Positions 32,538 through 43,839 of a stretch of 64,000 nt of DNA are shown here, in pieces. The DNA comes from Tricholoma matsutake (lineage: Eukaryota > Basidiomycota > Agaricomycetes > Agaricales > Tricholomataceae): positions 12,958,001-13,022,000 of the forward strand of contig AP026541.1 in assembly GCA_026075535.2 (NCBI GenBank). The letters run 5' to 3'. The translations under genes were made by a program, and so were the position numbers. The notes below the pieces were generated by a model that was given only the letters and a program-made list of their open reading frames with translations, did no database searches and was not told where the DNA came from. The stretch's first letter is position 1, and each line of letters opens with the position of its first letter.

Positions 32538-35500
32538 TCACCCCAAATGTGATGCAGTGCAGCAGTGTGCCATTGGTGGAATTCCTTGACTAACCAAGGG
32601 GCATTCACATCGGACTCCTCGACCCATGAGTTCTCCTCATACCCATAACCCTTCCAGTGTACCAAATACTGGAGCTTCCCTCAATGCAACCAGCTGTCCA
32701 AGATTGACTCAACTTCATACTGGGGTTCTCTCTCAATCACTGTAGGTGGCAGTGGTGGATGTAAATGGCATCCTGGGAAAGGATCTGGGGGAGCTGGAAG
32801 GAGTTTCATGACATGGAGGCTGGGAGGTGCAAATGATAGGCATGTGTTCCAACACACTTGACAATGGGGAAAGGTCCCAGGAAGCGATGGGCGAGTTTCT
32901 TGGATGGAAGTGTGGTGGAGATGTCACTGGAGTCAAGATAAACTCAATCACCAACCTTGTACTGCGGTGTCAGAGAATGGTGTTGATTGTAAAAGCATGC
33001 CATGTCATCCTTCACCTTCACCTCCTCCAAATTGTCCCTCATGCATTCTGTGAACTCATTCACTGTCTCAATGTGCGAGGGGGCTTGGTTAGGTTTGAAT
33101 CCCATGCATGGATGCTGTCCAGTGTCTAAGAAGAAAGGGGTTTGTTGAGTGGAAGTGTGGACGTGGTTGTTGTATACAAACTCGGCCAAGGGGAGGAGAT
33201 TGTCCCAATTGTCCTGGCACTCATTGATGAAGCCACAGATGTACTGCTCCAGTTCCTGGTTGACTCATTCAGTCTGGCCATCAGTTTGCAGGTGATAAGC
33301 AGTTGAAGCGAGGAGTTTGATCCCCAGAAGTCGGTACAGCTCATGAGTGAACTCTGCCACAAACTGAGGGCCACAGTCAGAAAGGAAAGCACCAGGGAGT
33401 CCATGTAATTTCCACATGGGGGAGATAGAGTCAGGCAGCACCCAGGGCACTGACAGTGGTGTGAGTGGGAATGAAGTGAGCACATTTTCCTGTGGAATCA
33501 ACTCTGCACATCACCACATCAAACCCATTTGACTCTGGCAACTCCACCACAAAGTCAACACTGACAACATCCCAATGACTCTCTGGAACAGGGAGAGGGT
33601 GTAGCTCACCAATGGGTTTGCAATGAGGAATCTTGGTGCATAAGCAAAGGTCACAAGTACAGCAATACTGACCAATGAGCTGTGACATCTGTGGCCACCA
33701 ATAATTCCATGAGGTGAGCTCCAAGGTTTTCCAGCATCCAGGATGACCGGCAATCCGTGAGTCATGATGTTGGGATATAATGCATTGATGAAGGTCTGGG
33801 TTGTTGGGGACGTAGATGTGATCCCTGAAATACAACAAGTCCTCCTTTTCAGCCCACTCTGCCGCATGCAAGGAGAGGGTGGATCCCTTCCTCAGCTCTT
33901 TAACAGCTTGGGCCACAACATCCTCATGTAAACTGCTATGGTTTGCACAACAAATATTGTGTAGGATGTCCCGCTCCTCACCCTGGGGTGTGATGCCTTC
34001 CAATCCCCAGATAGTAAACAGGTTTGGCTGCAACAACACAATGTCTTGATTGTCGTCACCACTATCCCCATGGTCCATGTGTTGGGAGAGGGCATCAGTC
34101 TTCCCCATGCTGCAACCCAGCTGGTGGTGCAAGGAGAAGTCAAACCTGGATAGATACAGGGACCAACGAGCTTGACAACAGTTCAATTTCTTGGCTGTCA
34201 TAAAGTACTTGAGATTCTTGTGATCCATCCAAATTTCCACCTTGTGTTGGGAACCCTCGAGGATGTGTCGCCACTCCTTGAGCACACACATTATTGCCAA
34301 CATCTCCTTGTCATGGATCTCATAGGTTTGCTCCACAGCACTAAGGCTTTTGGAATAGAACACAACAGGATGCCACCTCTGGTCCTCCGGAGACTGCTGA
34401 GACAACATGGCGCCTGTCACAAAGTCAGAACTGTTGGCCTCTACACAAAAAGGGTGCAAGTCATCAGCAAAGGTAATAATGGGAGCGGAAGTGACCATCT
34501 CCTTAAGCTTTTCAAATGCCTCCTGTTGTGCATTGTCCCACCTCCATGCCTCCTTGCCCATCAAGTCGAACACTGGTCGTGCATGATGTGAGAAATCCTT
34601 GATAAAACACCAATAGAATTGATGAAGCCCAGGAAAGACTGCACCTCTTTCTTGTGCATGGGCATTGGCCAAGCCGTGACCCCATTCACCTTGACAGGAT
34701 CCATCTCCACCTGACCCTCAAAGATAATCAGGCCAAGGTACTCGATCTTGGTCTTCTCAAACTCGCACTTATCCTGACAAAGGTAGAGTTTGTACTGTCA
34801 AAGTCATTCCAGGATGAGGTGCGTAATGCAATGATGCTCTTCAACCATGCAAGTGAAGATGAGGATGTCATCGAGATGGATACAAACGATGTCTTCAAGG
34901 ATGAGGTCATGGAAGATTCGTTCATCATGGTCTGGAAGGTGGCAGAACTATTAGTAAGGCCAAAGAACATGACGAGCGGTTCAAAAAGACCATGGTTGGT
35001 ACAAAAGGCTGCCTTCCACTCATCTCCCTCCTTTATCCTCACATTATTGTAACCCCAATGGACATTGAGCTTGGTGAAGTATTGGGCTCCATGGAGTTGA
35101 TTCACAAGTTTGGAGATGAGAGGTAATGGGTAGCAATTTTTGACCGTGATGTCATTGAGCCTTCTATAGTCTTGAACTGGTCAAAGTGAGCCATCCTTCT
35201 TCTTGATGAAGAAAAAGGTAGAGGCCATGGGTGACTTCAATGGTCGAATATGTCCAGAGGCTAGGTGTTTGTTGATGAACTGGTCAAGCTGTCACTGTTC
35301 CTTGGGGGGGAGAGGATAGACCTTGCAGGAGGAAGGGGTTGTGCTGGGGGTGAGTTCGATTGTGTGATCCCATGGCTTGTGTGCAGGGAGAGAGTCGAAA
35401 GATTCCTTGGAGAACACGTCCTCAAACTCATGGAGATGAGGAAGTAGGGATTCAGTAGAGGATTTAGCAGTATTGTTTTTGTGGAAGGCCTTGGCAAGGC

Positions 35501-36345
35501 ATTGGGATATGTTCGATGTAGCACACACCTCATGTGACAGACAAATTGCAGTGTAGAAAATCCAATCACCTTCCTCAACTTCTTCTGGCTCCTCCATGTC
35601 GTCATCTGAGTCTGGCACCAGATCAGGAACCCCCTCCAACTTCACATCTGGCACCGGTAGGGGTCCAGCATGACACTTCTTGGTGCATCATATTGAGGCC
35701 CTTTGTCCACGGTGTTCTAGTCTGGCTTCCATGAAACAAGTGCGACAGCTGGATAGGCATCAGCTCATGGTGAACCTCCCTGGTATGCCAGTTGACCTCT
35801 GGGTTATGGTCTCGAAGCCATGGATAGCCCAAAATCACCTTCTGCTTCCCTAACTGAGTGACAGCAAAAAGGGCACACTCACTGTGATCTTTGTAGCAGA
35901 GGACCAGGTCTACAACCTCTCGGATGGCACCAGCTTTGTTTGGGGATCCATCCACATTATAAACAGGTATTGGATGTGAGAGTGAGCGAGTGTTCAGGCG
36001 ATGTTGTTGCACGAGATGGGTGTCGATAAAGAGGCCAGTCGCACCAGAGTCCAGGAGTGCAGAGACACCAAGTATCTGTCCAGTGTCAGTAGTCTGTAGT
36101 TCAATTGCCAGATTCAAGGAGTGTGCAAAGGGAGTGGATGCAATGATATATTTGTGTGGTAATTTGCACTCCCATGATTTAATTTTGGGACGCAAGGCAG
36201 AGGGAGAGATAGGAAAAGCAGGTACATCTTCAGCCAACTTTGAAGGGTCAGAGAGGGGAACAGTAGATTCATTCTCTGGGGATTTAACTGACAAAACTTC
36301 AAAGTGGTTATGGACAGGCAACAAGGGTGTACAATTCACTCACTG
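32500..36345 (-). pseudogene. Gypsy pol: protease, reverse transcriptase, RNase H, integrase, chromodomain
   Basis: On the minus strand, 36339-35623 holds an aspartic protease with SALLDSGATGLFID and a conserved VILGYPWLRDHNPEVNW. RT follows at about 35450-34700 ([44 protein letters not shown], in shifting frames). The connection and RNase H domain is at 34672-33930 (VEANSSDFVTGAMLSQ, EMLAIMCVLKEWRHILEG, DALSQ). The integrase zinc finger (HPGCWKTLEL, CCTCDLC) and core (DVVSVDFVVELPES) are at 33800-33431. The core continues in another frame (DGQTE, 33265-33501). The chromodomain is at about 32665-32550 ([14 protein letters not shown]). Frameshifts near 33430, 33265 and 34800 inactivate it. This is the usual gene order of Tf1/sushi-type chromoviruses. 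Confidence 0.9.
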
Positions 36346-36950
36346 CAAATAGAAAAATCCTGCTCCTCTACAACCTCTGATTTGATCTCCTCTGTAACCT
36401 GACCCTTCGCTTCCTCAACATCTACAAGCACCAACAGGTCCTGAAGGAGTTCGTCTCGCCCCTCAGGTGTGAGCATGTGGATATCCTGATGATGGGGGCA
36501 TGCTCTAGCCATATGTCCAGTCTCCCCACAGCGGTAGCAGAGGTTCAACCTGCGTGCGCAGCTACGGGCTGCATCGACATCCATCGGTACTGGAACATTG
36601 ACAGCTGGTGCAGGAGTTTGACAGACAGGAATGGGATTACATTGGGGGAGGGTTTGATTGAATGTGTGGGGCATAGGAGTGGTAGTTGGAGCCCAGAATG
36701 CAGCATTAAACACTGCATTTGTGAGTCAGTTCTCATCACAGAGTGAAGCAGCTTCATACCAAGCATAGATATCATCATCCGCTGGGCGCCCTTCCAACAT
36801 CTGTGCAATCTGGTCCTGAATTTCTCGATTGAGGCCCCATCGGAACTTCACCACCACTGGTAGCCCACTCCCATATCCTGCCATGTCCACCAAATCCTTA
36901 AACTCATTGATATAATCATCCACAGATTGACGTGCCTGGTGGTAAGAGGA
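36335..36950 (-). pseudogene. Gypsy gag, C-terminal part with CCHC zinc knuckle
   Basis: Capsid-type sequence (DDYINEFKDLVDMAGYG, FRWGLNREIQDQIAQML) is followed by a Pro-rich linker and a CCHC knuckle CYRCGETGHMARACPH (about 36550-36500) that binds the element's RNA. One stop lies near 36727. The 5' half of the gene is at 42341-42916, separated by the MULE insertion. Confidence 0.88.
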
Positions 36951-36959
36951 TGACTCAAG
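36951..36959. other. 9-bp target-site duplication, left copy
   Basis: TGACTCAAG directly abuts the MULE. It matches TGACTCGAG at 42341-42349 with one mismatch. Nine-base duplications are typical of Mutator-like elements. Confidence 0.85.
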
Positions 36960-37076
36960 GGCTTATTCTAATGAGAAACCCAGAGTGCTGACTGAAACCC
37001 TACATGTCTATTTAGAGCCCCAGGATGTGCAGTTGGCCAGCTTCGCCAGTGTTGCTGTGCATTGAATTTCTCTCAC

Positions 37077-37855
37077 TCACAGTGGCCACTCAGTCTTCAA
37101 CTGCCAAAGGCTACTTCTTCCTGAATCCTTACCTCTATGCTGTAGCCTTCCAGAAAGCAGATATGCCATGGCCACTTTACAAGACCATGTTGTGTCCCCA
37201 GGATCTCTGTTGGATAACAATGTGTTAAGTACAGGATAAGTGCAGCAAACCACTGGCATATTGAGTGCTGAGGAAGGAACCAGGGGTTGGTGCAGATAGC
37301 TAAACATCAAGATTTTGGGTGGGCTGGGATTAGGTTTTTGTGATAAGTATGTGTTCACATCAAAAAGTATGTCATCGATCATCACCAAAAGAGTCCTTCT
37401 AGAAACACTCAAGATTGGGTTAATGGACAATTTGAACAATTGTGCCCTTCTTGGCGACACAGTCCACATTGATGCCTGCAATTTTCCTGGCCTGAATGTA
37501 TGGCACCATTAGCATCATGGTCTTCTCGTGCCGAACTTGTTGTCGCCTTTGCTCCTCCACCACATGGCTGACCTTCAAGTGGACCAGTAATGCATGCCGA
37601 CCAAGGTCTTTCCTTATTCCTTATTACTGGAGGATCATGAATATGTTCATGGTGATGTTGGGCATTTTCTGCACGCCTTGTGGTAGATTTTTTGTGAGCT
37701 GTTGTAAAGTTATACCAGGGTTTATTACTGACTGAATATCACCAATATGCTTGACAAGTGTGTCAAGCTGTTCTTGAGTTTGGACATTGGTGAGAAGGGG
37801 GTGAAGTGCAGCTTGTGCTTCATGATAAATGGTATGCGCACCGAGGGTTCTCATA
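37077..37855 (-). pseudogene. C-terminal region of the MULE protein
   Basis: 37854-37624 reads AQAALHPLLTNVQTQEQLDT, HIGDIQSVINPGITLQQLTK. After stops, 37481-37077 continues with FKLSINPILSVSRRTLL and DDILFDVNTYL. This follows the transposase in the same direction and resembles the zinc/SWIM-type C-termini of FAR1-like MULE proteins only in position. No zinc motif was confirmed. Confidence 0.4.
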
Positions 37856-38649
37856 GGTTGAGCAGCTGGTGATGTGAAGCTATGTGTCAGATCTAGTGAG
37901 ATTCAGTGGGTTCAACAGAAGGTGGGAATTGCTGCTGTCCATTGAAAACAGCAGCTCCTCTGGTCTTAATGCATGCTCTCAAGTCACAGGGGGGATGTCC
38001 ATGATATTTAGTGATGGATTTTGGTACCAGCTTTGGCGAGAAATTAATAATGACAATGGCTCAATAGTTCCAATTTGTGGCACTCACTGTGGTCGAATCA
38101 GTCCAATATGAAATGGCAGACCCTTTACATCTGTCCAAGCCCTGAAGTAATGATGGCATGGAAGACCAAAATTAAGTCCCATGCAGCAGTCACAGATGTA
38201 TTGTTTATCTTGTAGGAGAGCAAGATGGTGTGATTTTTCAGTCGCAGTATGCACAATTCATAGCAGATGCTCGATGACTAGCCCATGTCCCATGATGAGC
38301 TGTAAGAGCCAGCGAGTTGAGACATAAGCATTGTCATTTTCAAAACTGTTCATTATGCGCTACCAAAGACAATTAATTTGAGTCATATAAAGGTTAATTA
38401 TTACTTACATCCTCTTCCTTACACTTCCAACTGAACTCCTTATCCATATCATCAGTCACCAAATTTTGAACTCCTGGTGGTAATTGAACTACTTCTGTAC
38501 AATAGAATAGGCTATGCTGCATTTGTTGATGGCAGGTGTGAAGTGCAAATGGCCCAACATATTTTTGAAGTGTTGCAAGGGGTAAAAGAAACAATGATTC
38601 TAATTGTGTATTATGCTGCCTTCTGGACAACTTCAAGTTGTGGATTTGT

Positions 38650-39480
38650 CAGTGCATGCTAGTGCAACGCAAGTCAAAAACACAATTTACCTCTCAGGTT
38701 TGTATCAATTCATGATCTGTCTGGTCTAACATGCGCTGGTTGAGAGCATCAAAGACCTGCAGGAGAGTCTTTTTGGCATTGCCAAGTGTTTTGTTTGTCT
38801 TGTTCTCTGCCTCTGCACGGCCATTTGTCCTAACCCCAGCAGTAAATTTCATCATGATCCAGGCCCAAGCCCATTTTTCCCTGCATGGATATAACTCCTC
38901 TACAAGATGCTGCTTAGCAGCTGGGTAATGCGAAACAAGCAAAGCCCAAAGATGGTCAAATTCCACTGGGGAGACTGCCTGGTATGTAGCCCAAAATTCA
39001 TGATTGAAGTTGATCCAATCACTCCCAAGAGCTGCTCGTAGTTGTACTGTGACATTGCCATTCAAATGGTGAAGGCAGTATACATGGTGACTGAGAGGCA
39101 TGACATGTGGAACTGATGCAAGAAGAGAAGGATGGCAATTGGATGCAACAACTTTGGGATGTTTGCCAGCAGCGTCGAGATGACATTGGAAGACCCAAGT
39201 GTGCATGCAATATCTTTGGAACGATGGAATGCATACCATGCATTTCAGGATTTTCCAAAGTTATCAATGATAATACCAATGTTCAAAGGATAGCCATATT
39301 GGTTATGATTATATGAGTTATCAGTGATCAGGAGATCAGAAAACCACTGTAGAAGGGTAACTTGAGCAGGAGACTGCCACCAGAGACCAATCAGAACTTG
39401 GTTTTCATCCAGTTGGATCTGATACTGCCACCCATGTTCACATTCACCTTTTTCTTGAAGGCTATTCAAGATTGCTGAGG
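38650..39480 (-). pseudogene. MULE transposase domain
   Basis: The first catalytic Asp is in FSDLLITDNSYNHNQYGYPL (about 39380-39300), followed by IGIIIDNFGKS. After a frameshift, 39239-38694 holds HPKVVASNCHPSLLASV, the site where the family usually has the second Asp (TDxDxAL), here Asn. YCLHHLNGNV gives the conserved C-x2-H. RTNGRAEAENKTNKTLGNAK supplies the likely catalytic Glu. The fold and order match the MULE (pfam10551-type) transposase. Substitution of the second Asp and the frameshift imply an inactive copy. Confidence 0.82.
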
Positions 39481-39644
39481 CATCACCACCAAGGGCTGTA
39501 AATGCAGCATGAGCTTCCCATCGTGCATCATTGAGTAGATTGGTTATTTGACGTGGTTCAAGGATGTGAGTTGGAAAATGTTCTGCAAAAATGGTCTTGA
39601 GTGTTCCCCATGAAAATGTTGGATCAGAAAATTTTGCAACAAGC

Positions 39645-40600
39645 TCATGCTGAGCCTGTGTTGGTGGTCATGAAACAATACCTCCAACAGGTACTTCTCA
39701 TTGGTGATTGTGTTCCCATGCAACAGTTGTTATATGCCAGAGTCCCCCTTGGATGCGACATGGGTGAAGCATTCAGTTTTGATTGTTTTTCCTTAGCAGT
39801 GATCCGAGGGATCAATTGATGCCAAGTGCAAGGGGATGTGGTGGTAATAATGGTTACAACGCAAAGTGACTTTCTTGATAGTTCCATCTGGAGAGCATTT
39901 TGACTGTCCCATTTGCCAGGTATGGCCGAGTTTTTTCTCTTGTGCATATACCACATCATGAGCAGCCTCCATAGAATTGTACACAGAACCCATGAGGACC
40001 TGCCCCAGCATCTGTGGAGTTGCTCAGTTTGGTGTGTTTTTACATCATCAACAGGAGCTGATTTGAGATTGATATTCAACAGTAGCTTGGAATGTAGGTC
40101 AGGCTTTGCGGGGAGTTCCTCAATGTCAGAGTCATCAGAAAGCACAATAACAGGCCCAGATGTCATAGGAAGTGTGAGAACAGGTTCATTTTTGACACGT
40201 TTCACAGGTGGGCCAAGGATAATGATGTCTGGGGATGGAGATTTTACATGTGCAGGTTTATGAGTAGGTTTGAGAGGTGATACAAGATCAATTACAGGTG
40301 CTTGTTTGATTGGAGCAGGTGGGCTTGGACAAGTCGATAATTTCAGAACTGGGCTGAGATTTGATGGGTGCCTTGATTTCCTGGAAATCAATCCTCTGTT
40401 CATCTCGCAAGCTGGCTAAAAACTGATGGATGGGGTGCCAAGCCTGCATATTGCTTAAGTAGCTGATCATGCTTCCTTGCAACTACCAGAGGACTTACAT
40501 TTGGAGAATCAAGGTTATAGTCATTATATCCAAATGGCCCAGAGACAGACACATCAATGGTTGGGGGAGAGGTCCATGAGACCACCCAATCAGTATACAA
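39645..40600 (-). pseudogene. MULE linker region with SUMO-interaction-like acidic motifs
   Basis: 40403-39990 encodes PVIDLVSPLK, DIIILGPPVKRVKNEP and GPVIVLSDDSDIEELP. Hydrophobic triplets followed by acidic residues (VIDL; VIVLSDDSD; DIIIL) look like SUMO-interacting motifs, which would fit a protein with a SUMO protease domain. The region then shifts frame into VVYAQEKKLGHTWQMGQSKC, possibly a zinc-ribbon-like module. Confidence 0.5.
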
Positions 40601-41330
40601 CTGAAGAACTGGTCAGATGGTGTAATTTACACAGATGGAAAACATGTACACCTTTGCCTAATGCAGCACAATGATAAACCAACATATTTCGTAAAGCTAG
40701 GTTGCAAAAAACTGAGGAAAGTGCATTGGACCATGCCAGAATCGAGGGGTCAGCATGAGAAGCAATGAAATTCTCAGCTGCAATCCTGCAACTACCGGAA
40801 GTCTGACCTTGTTTTGATAACTTGCCTTTGATAACTTTTCCTGGTACATATGTAATAATCACTGTTCAAGCCTGACAGCACCCACTGAAGAATTGGTAGG
40901 ACCTCCGTTACAGGTGGAAATTCCAAGGAGTCTCCATGCTCGATACACATCTAGTTCTTTTCACTGCAGTATGCCAAATAGTGGTCATCAATGCAAGCAA
41001 TGGCAAATATTGCATATGGTGTGGCCACATGAAGGCGGTTCCTCAACGCTATAAGGTTTGGGCTATATAGCCGAGGTGACTGATTATAGAGATGTTTAGC
41101 ATCATTGAAGAAGGAGGTTGGAAGGAAGATAAAAGGGGAATGAGATTGGAAGGATGTAGTGGCCAGTCGGAAGTAAAGCAGCTTGAGCAACCCATTGGCT
41201 AGATCCTCTTCAAGCCAATTTTCATCAAGAAAGCAGCCAAGCTTCCACAATGAGAAATCAGTTACACAAAAACCTGCAATGTGCGAAGCTATCTTGAATT
41301 CACAAAATTTGGCCACTAGCGAAGGTGAAA
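40590..41330 (-). pseudogene. Ulp1-like (C48) cysteine protease domain within the MULE
   Basis: Starting at about 41316 the minus strand reads FLDENWLEEDLANGLL, IFLPTSFFNDAKHLYN and SPNLIALRNRL. Next comes IACIDDHYLAY with the likely catalytic His and, after an in-frame TAG at about 40953, IEHGDSLEFPP with the Asp. In a shifted frame (40862-40590) is QGQTSGSCRIAAENF with the Gln and nucleophile Cys of the Q-x(5-6)-C motif. The His-Asp-Gln-Cys order is that of the Ulp1/SENP SUMO proteases. The stop and frameshift make this copy inactive. Confidence 0.72.
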
Positions 41331-41338
41331 AGCATGGC

Positions 41339-41830
41339 TCAGAAGTCAGGTGGTTGACAAGCCAACATGCATAATCTTGAGGTATTCAGTAATTGTTCAA
41401 ATTGACAAAAAGTCACAACTTCAAGAACATTCTGAGATAACAAGTAAAACACAACAATGTAGGTACACACCTTCGAAAAATGGCACAAATGTTCAGTTGT
41501 AACATCTGAATACTGATCATTAAACACTAGTACAACAGAACATTGGCCATTGTTATATTCATCTTCCAGACTGCACATGATTGGATTGAGGTCTGCAATA
41601 TCAGGAATGACCTCATCAAACAGGATGATTGTGCTTCTAGCCATCATGGGGACTTCATCTGTAAACATCCAGGTTGTGACTGTGTTTGGTGGCAAGAAAG
41701 ATGGGTAAGTATGTCCGAAAGTTAGACTGCAAAAGAACTGACAAGAATATGCTGCAGATGTGGAAGGAGTTGTGTACATCCAAAAGGTGCTCATGGTGGT
41801 CATGCCAACAGCAGTATTCTCGCCACACAT
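41339..41830 (-). pseudogene. N-terminal region of the MULE protein, no domain recognised
   Basis: A 163-codon ORF with no clear family. Contains TVTTWMFTDEVPMMARSTII and SLEDEYNNGQCSVVLVFND. It precedes the Ulp1-like domain on the same strand within the TIRs, so it is probably the N-terminus of the same protein or a separate small ORF. Confidence 0.4.
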
Positions 41831-42340
41831 TCACTTATATACCTATCTTGCCATCAAAAATTTTTCTCACAATTCATGATGGCATGGAAGCACCCAGAAG
41901 TAATGGATGGCTTGATCAGGCAGGACTCTAACTCAATTGAATGTTTGTTTCTCAATCTACAGACCAGGAGATATACGTCGCAATCTAGAAGCTGATAAAT
42001 GAGATTAGAATGGAGAGATCTTGCAGGGTGAGGGGTTGAGAACACACCAAATTAATACCATTTTCCCTATCTAGTCATATCCTTCCCAATGAAACCACTA
42101 ATGAGCTTTGTAAACCACCCCATTGAAGTCATCATCATCATGGAAGGCGAAGTCAAATCATGACTTGGAACTATGATTCTGAAAAAAAAGATATCACACG
42201 ATGAACAAATAAACAAATGGCTGGAGTAGCTGGCCAGAGGACAACTCACAACAACCCATATGATCACAACAAAAGTCAATGGGTTAGTATTGCAACCCAG
42301 GGTTTCAGTCGGCACCCCAGGTTTCTCATTAGAATAAGCC

Positions 42341-42916
42341 TGACTCGAGCCATGTCACTGCTTGGTGGTGCTTGTTGAGGGGACAAAAGTGGCATACAAA
42401 TTCTGCTCAAAAGTCACCCCAAGTGGAGAAAGGTAGAGAACCAAGCTCTTTAGTTTGGAACAGAATATGGTCCACATAGAGATAGGCATGTACAGATTTC
42501 ATGTATGTGAAGGCCCAATAAATTTTTGCAGCCTCATCAACAAATTGATGCAACTGGAGACTGATGTACAACTCACAGGAATTAAGGAATGCATGCCCCT
42601 GTGCATGTGCACCATTAAATTCAGGGGGGGGAGATGGTTTGATCTGGGCATGCTCCTTAGTGGGCACGTTTGGTGGTGTATTGTTGTTGGGTGCGCTTGG
42701 AGTTGCAATGGGGGAAATATTGGTCACAGGGTTCATCTGGAGGGTCCTAACAAAGTTTTTGATTGTAGATTTAAGTGAATTGATTTGCGCACATATTCCA
42801 GTAATGTCACTTTCACATGCGTTGAGGCGCTCTGATGCATCCATGTCGCTGGGGGGCGCTAAAGGTGGGACTATCAGGAACAGTGTGTAGGGAGTCTGTG
42901 GAGCTTTGGGAAGCAT
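42341..42916 (-). pseudogene. Gypsy gag, N-terminal part
   Basis: Minus-strand ORF from ATG 42916 with a coiled-coil-like start (MDASERLNACESDITGICAQ), a Pro-rich stretch, and the capsid start (PPPEFNGAHAQGHAFLNSCE). It reads into the MULE target site at 42341 and resumes at 36950. A stop near 42409 breaks it. Confidence 0.85.
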
Positions 42917-42949
42917 TGTCCACTCTGTACCTGCCTATCTTGGGTAGTG

Positions 42950-43786
42950 GTTGAAAGTCCAGTCCATAGGACTGCAAAAAGACTGACAACTGAACTGGAC
43001 TGCAACCGGTCCTACATGGACCATGGTTGCAGTCCTATCTGGTTCAAAAGTGGTCCAGTTGTCAGTCCATCTCATTTGTAGATTAGTAGTTGAACCGCAA
43101 AAGACCAGTCTAAACTGGTCTACAACCAGACCACCAGTCTATCCAAAATGCTTCAAGAAAAGGCAGAGCACCTCAGATCTCCTGTGTATTTTGTATGGAT
43201 TATCATGGGAAAAACCCACAAGTCAGGTTGCCATGATTGGTGGGTTCCTTTCCCCCAATGACATACCCTGCAAGTCATGTCAACATGAGGCACAGGGTGC
43301 TCATATCTGTAATAATGTGTTGAAAGATACAAAATTATTATAGATTTGAGCAACCCGCACCTCATGGTGACCTGACTTGTGGGGTATGTCATCGTGGGAA
43401 AGGAACCCGCCAGTCATGGCGACCTGACTTGCGGGTTTCTCGCAATCAGGTTTCTCATTTCTGTAATAATTTGTTGAAAAGATATGAAATTATTACAGAA
43501 ATGAGAAACCCATGAGTCATGGTGACCTGACTCGTGGGTTATATCATCGTGGGAAAGGAACCCATGAGTCATGGTGACCTGACTCATGGGTTTTTCTGGA
43601 TATAAGAAAAGACTGTGCAACAGACTGGTTGCAACTGGTCTTTTGTAGGCAACCAAACCGATGTGGACCGGTTGTAGTCGGTTCAGTTGCCGGTTGCTCT
43701 AAATTTGAAAAAATGTGTGGACCAGTCCAGTTCATGGTTGCCCCTTCTGGGGTCCAAAAAACTGGACTGGACCGGACTTTCAAACA
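42950..43786. mobile_element. Foldback element in the Gypsy leader (0.84 kb)
   Basis: The ends are inverted (GTTGAAAGTCCAGTCC at 42950 and GGACCGGACTTTCAAAC near 43786). They are flanked by an imperfect 15-16-bp direct repeat (CTATCTTGGGTAGTG at 42935-42949, CTAATCTTGGGCAGTG at 43787-43802). The interior consists of CCAGTC/GACTGG-rich inverted segments and several copies of a CATGAGTCATGGTGACCTGA unit. It encodes no protein. Confidence 0.75.
43450..43509. repeat. Perfect 23-bp inverted repeat inside the foldback element
   Basis: The arm at 43450-43472 (GTTTCTCATTTCTGTAATAA...) is the exact complement of 43487-43509, with a 14-base spacer. A degenerate relative is at about 43305-43343. Confidence 0.93.
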
Positions 43787-43839
43787 CTAATCTTGGGCAG
43801 TGCATTCACGATTTCGGGCCTTAGGAGAGAGTTCTCTAC

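Larger units (their letters stand above)
36960..42340 (-). mobile_element. Mutator-like element (MULE) inserted in Gypsy gag
   Basis: The 5381-bp element has TIRs that both begin GGCTTATTCTAATGAGAAAC and stay similar for about 42 bases (a shared GACTGAAACCCT follows). It is flanked by a 9-bp target duplication. Its minus strand encodes an N-terminal region, a Ulp1-like protease, a linker and a MULE transposase. The insertion interrupts gag between a Leu-Glu-Ser and the next Ser-Tyr-His segment. The coding regions are split by stops and frameshifts. Confidence 0.9.
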
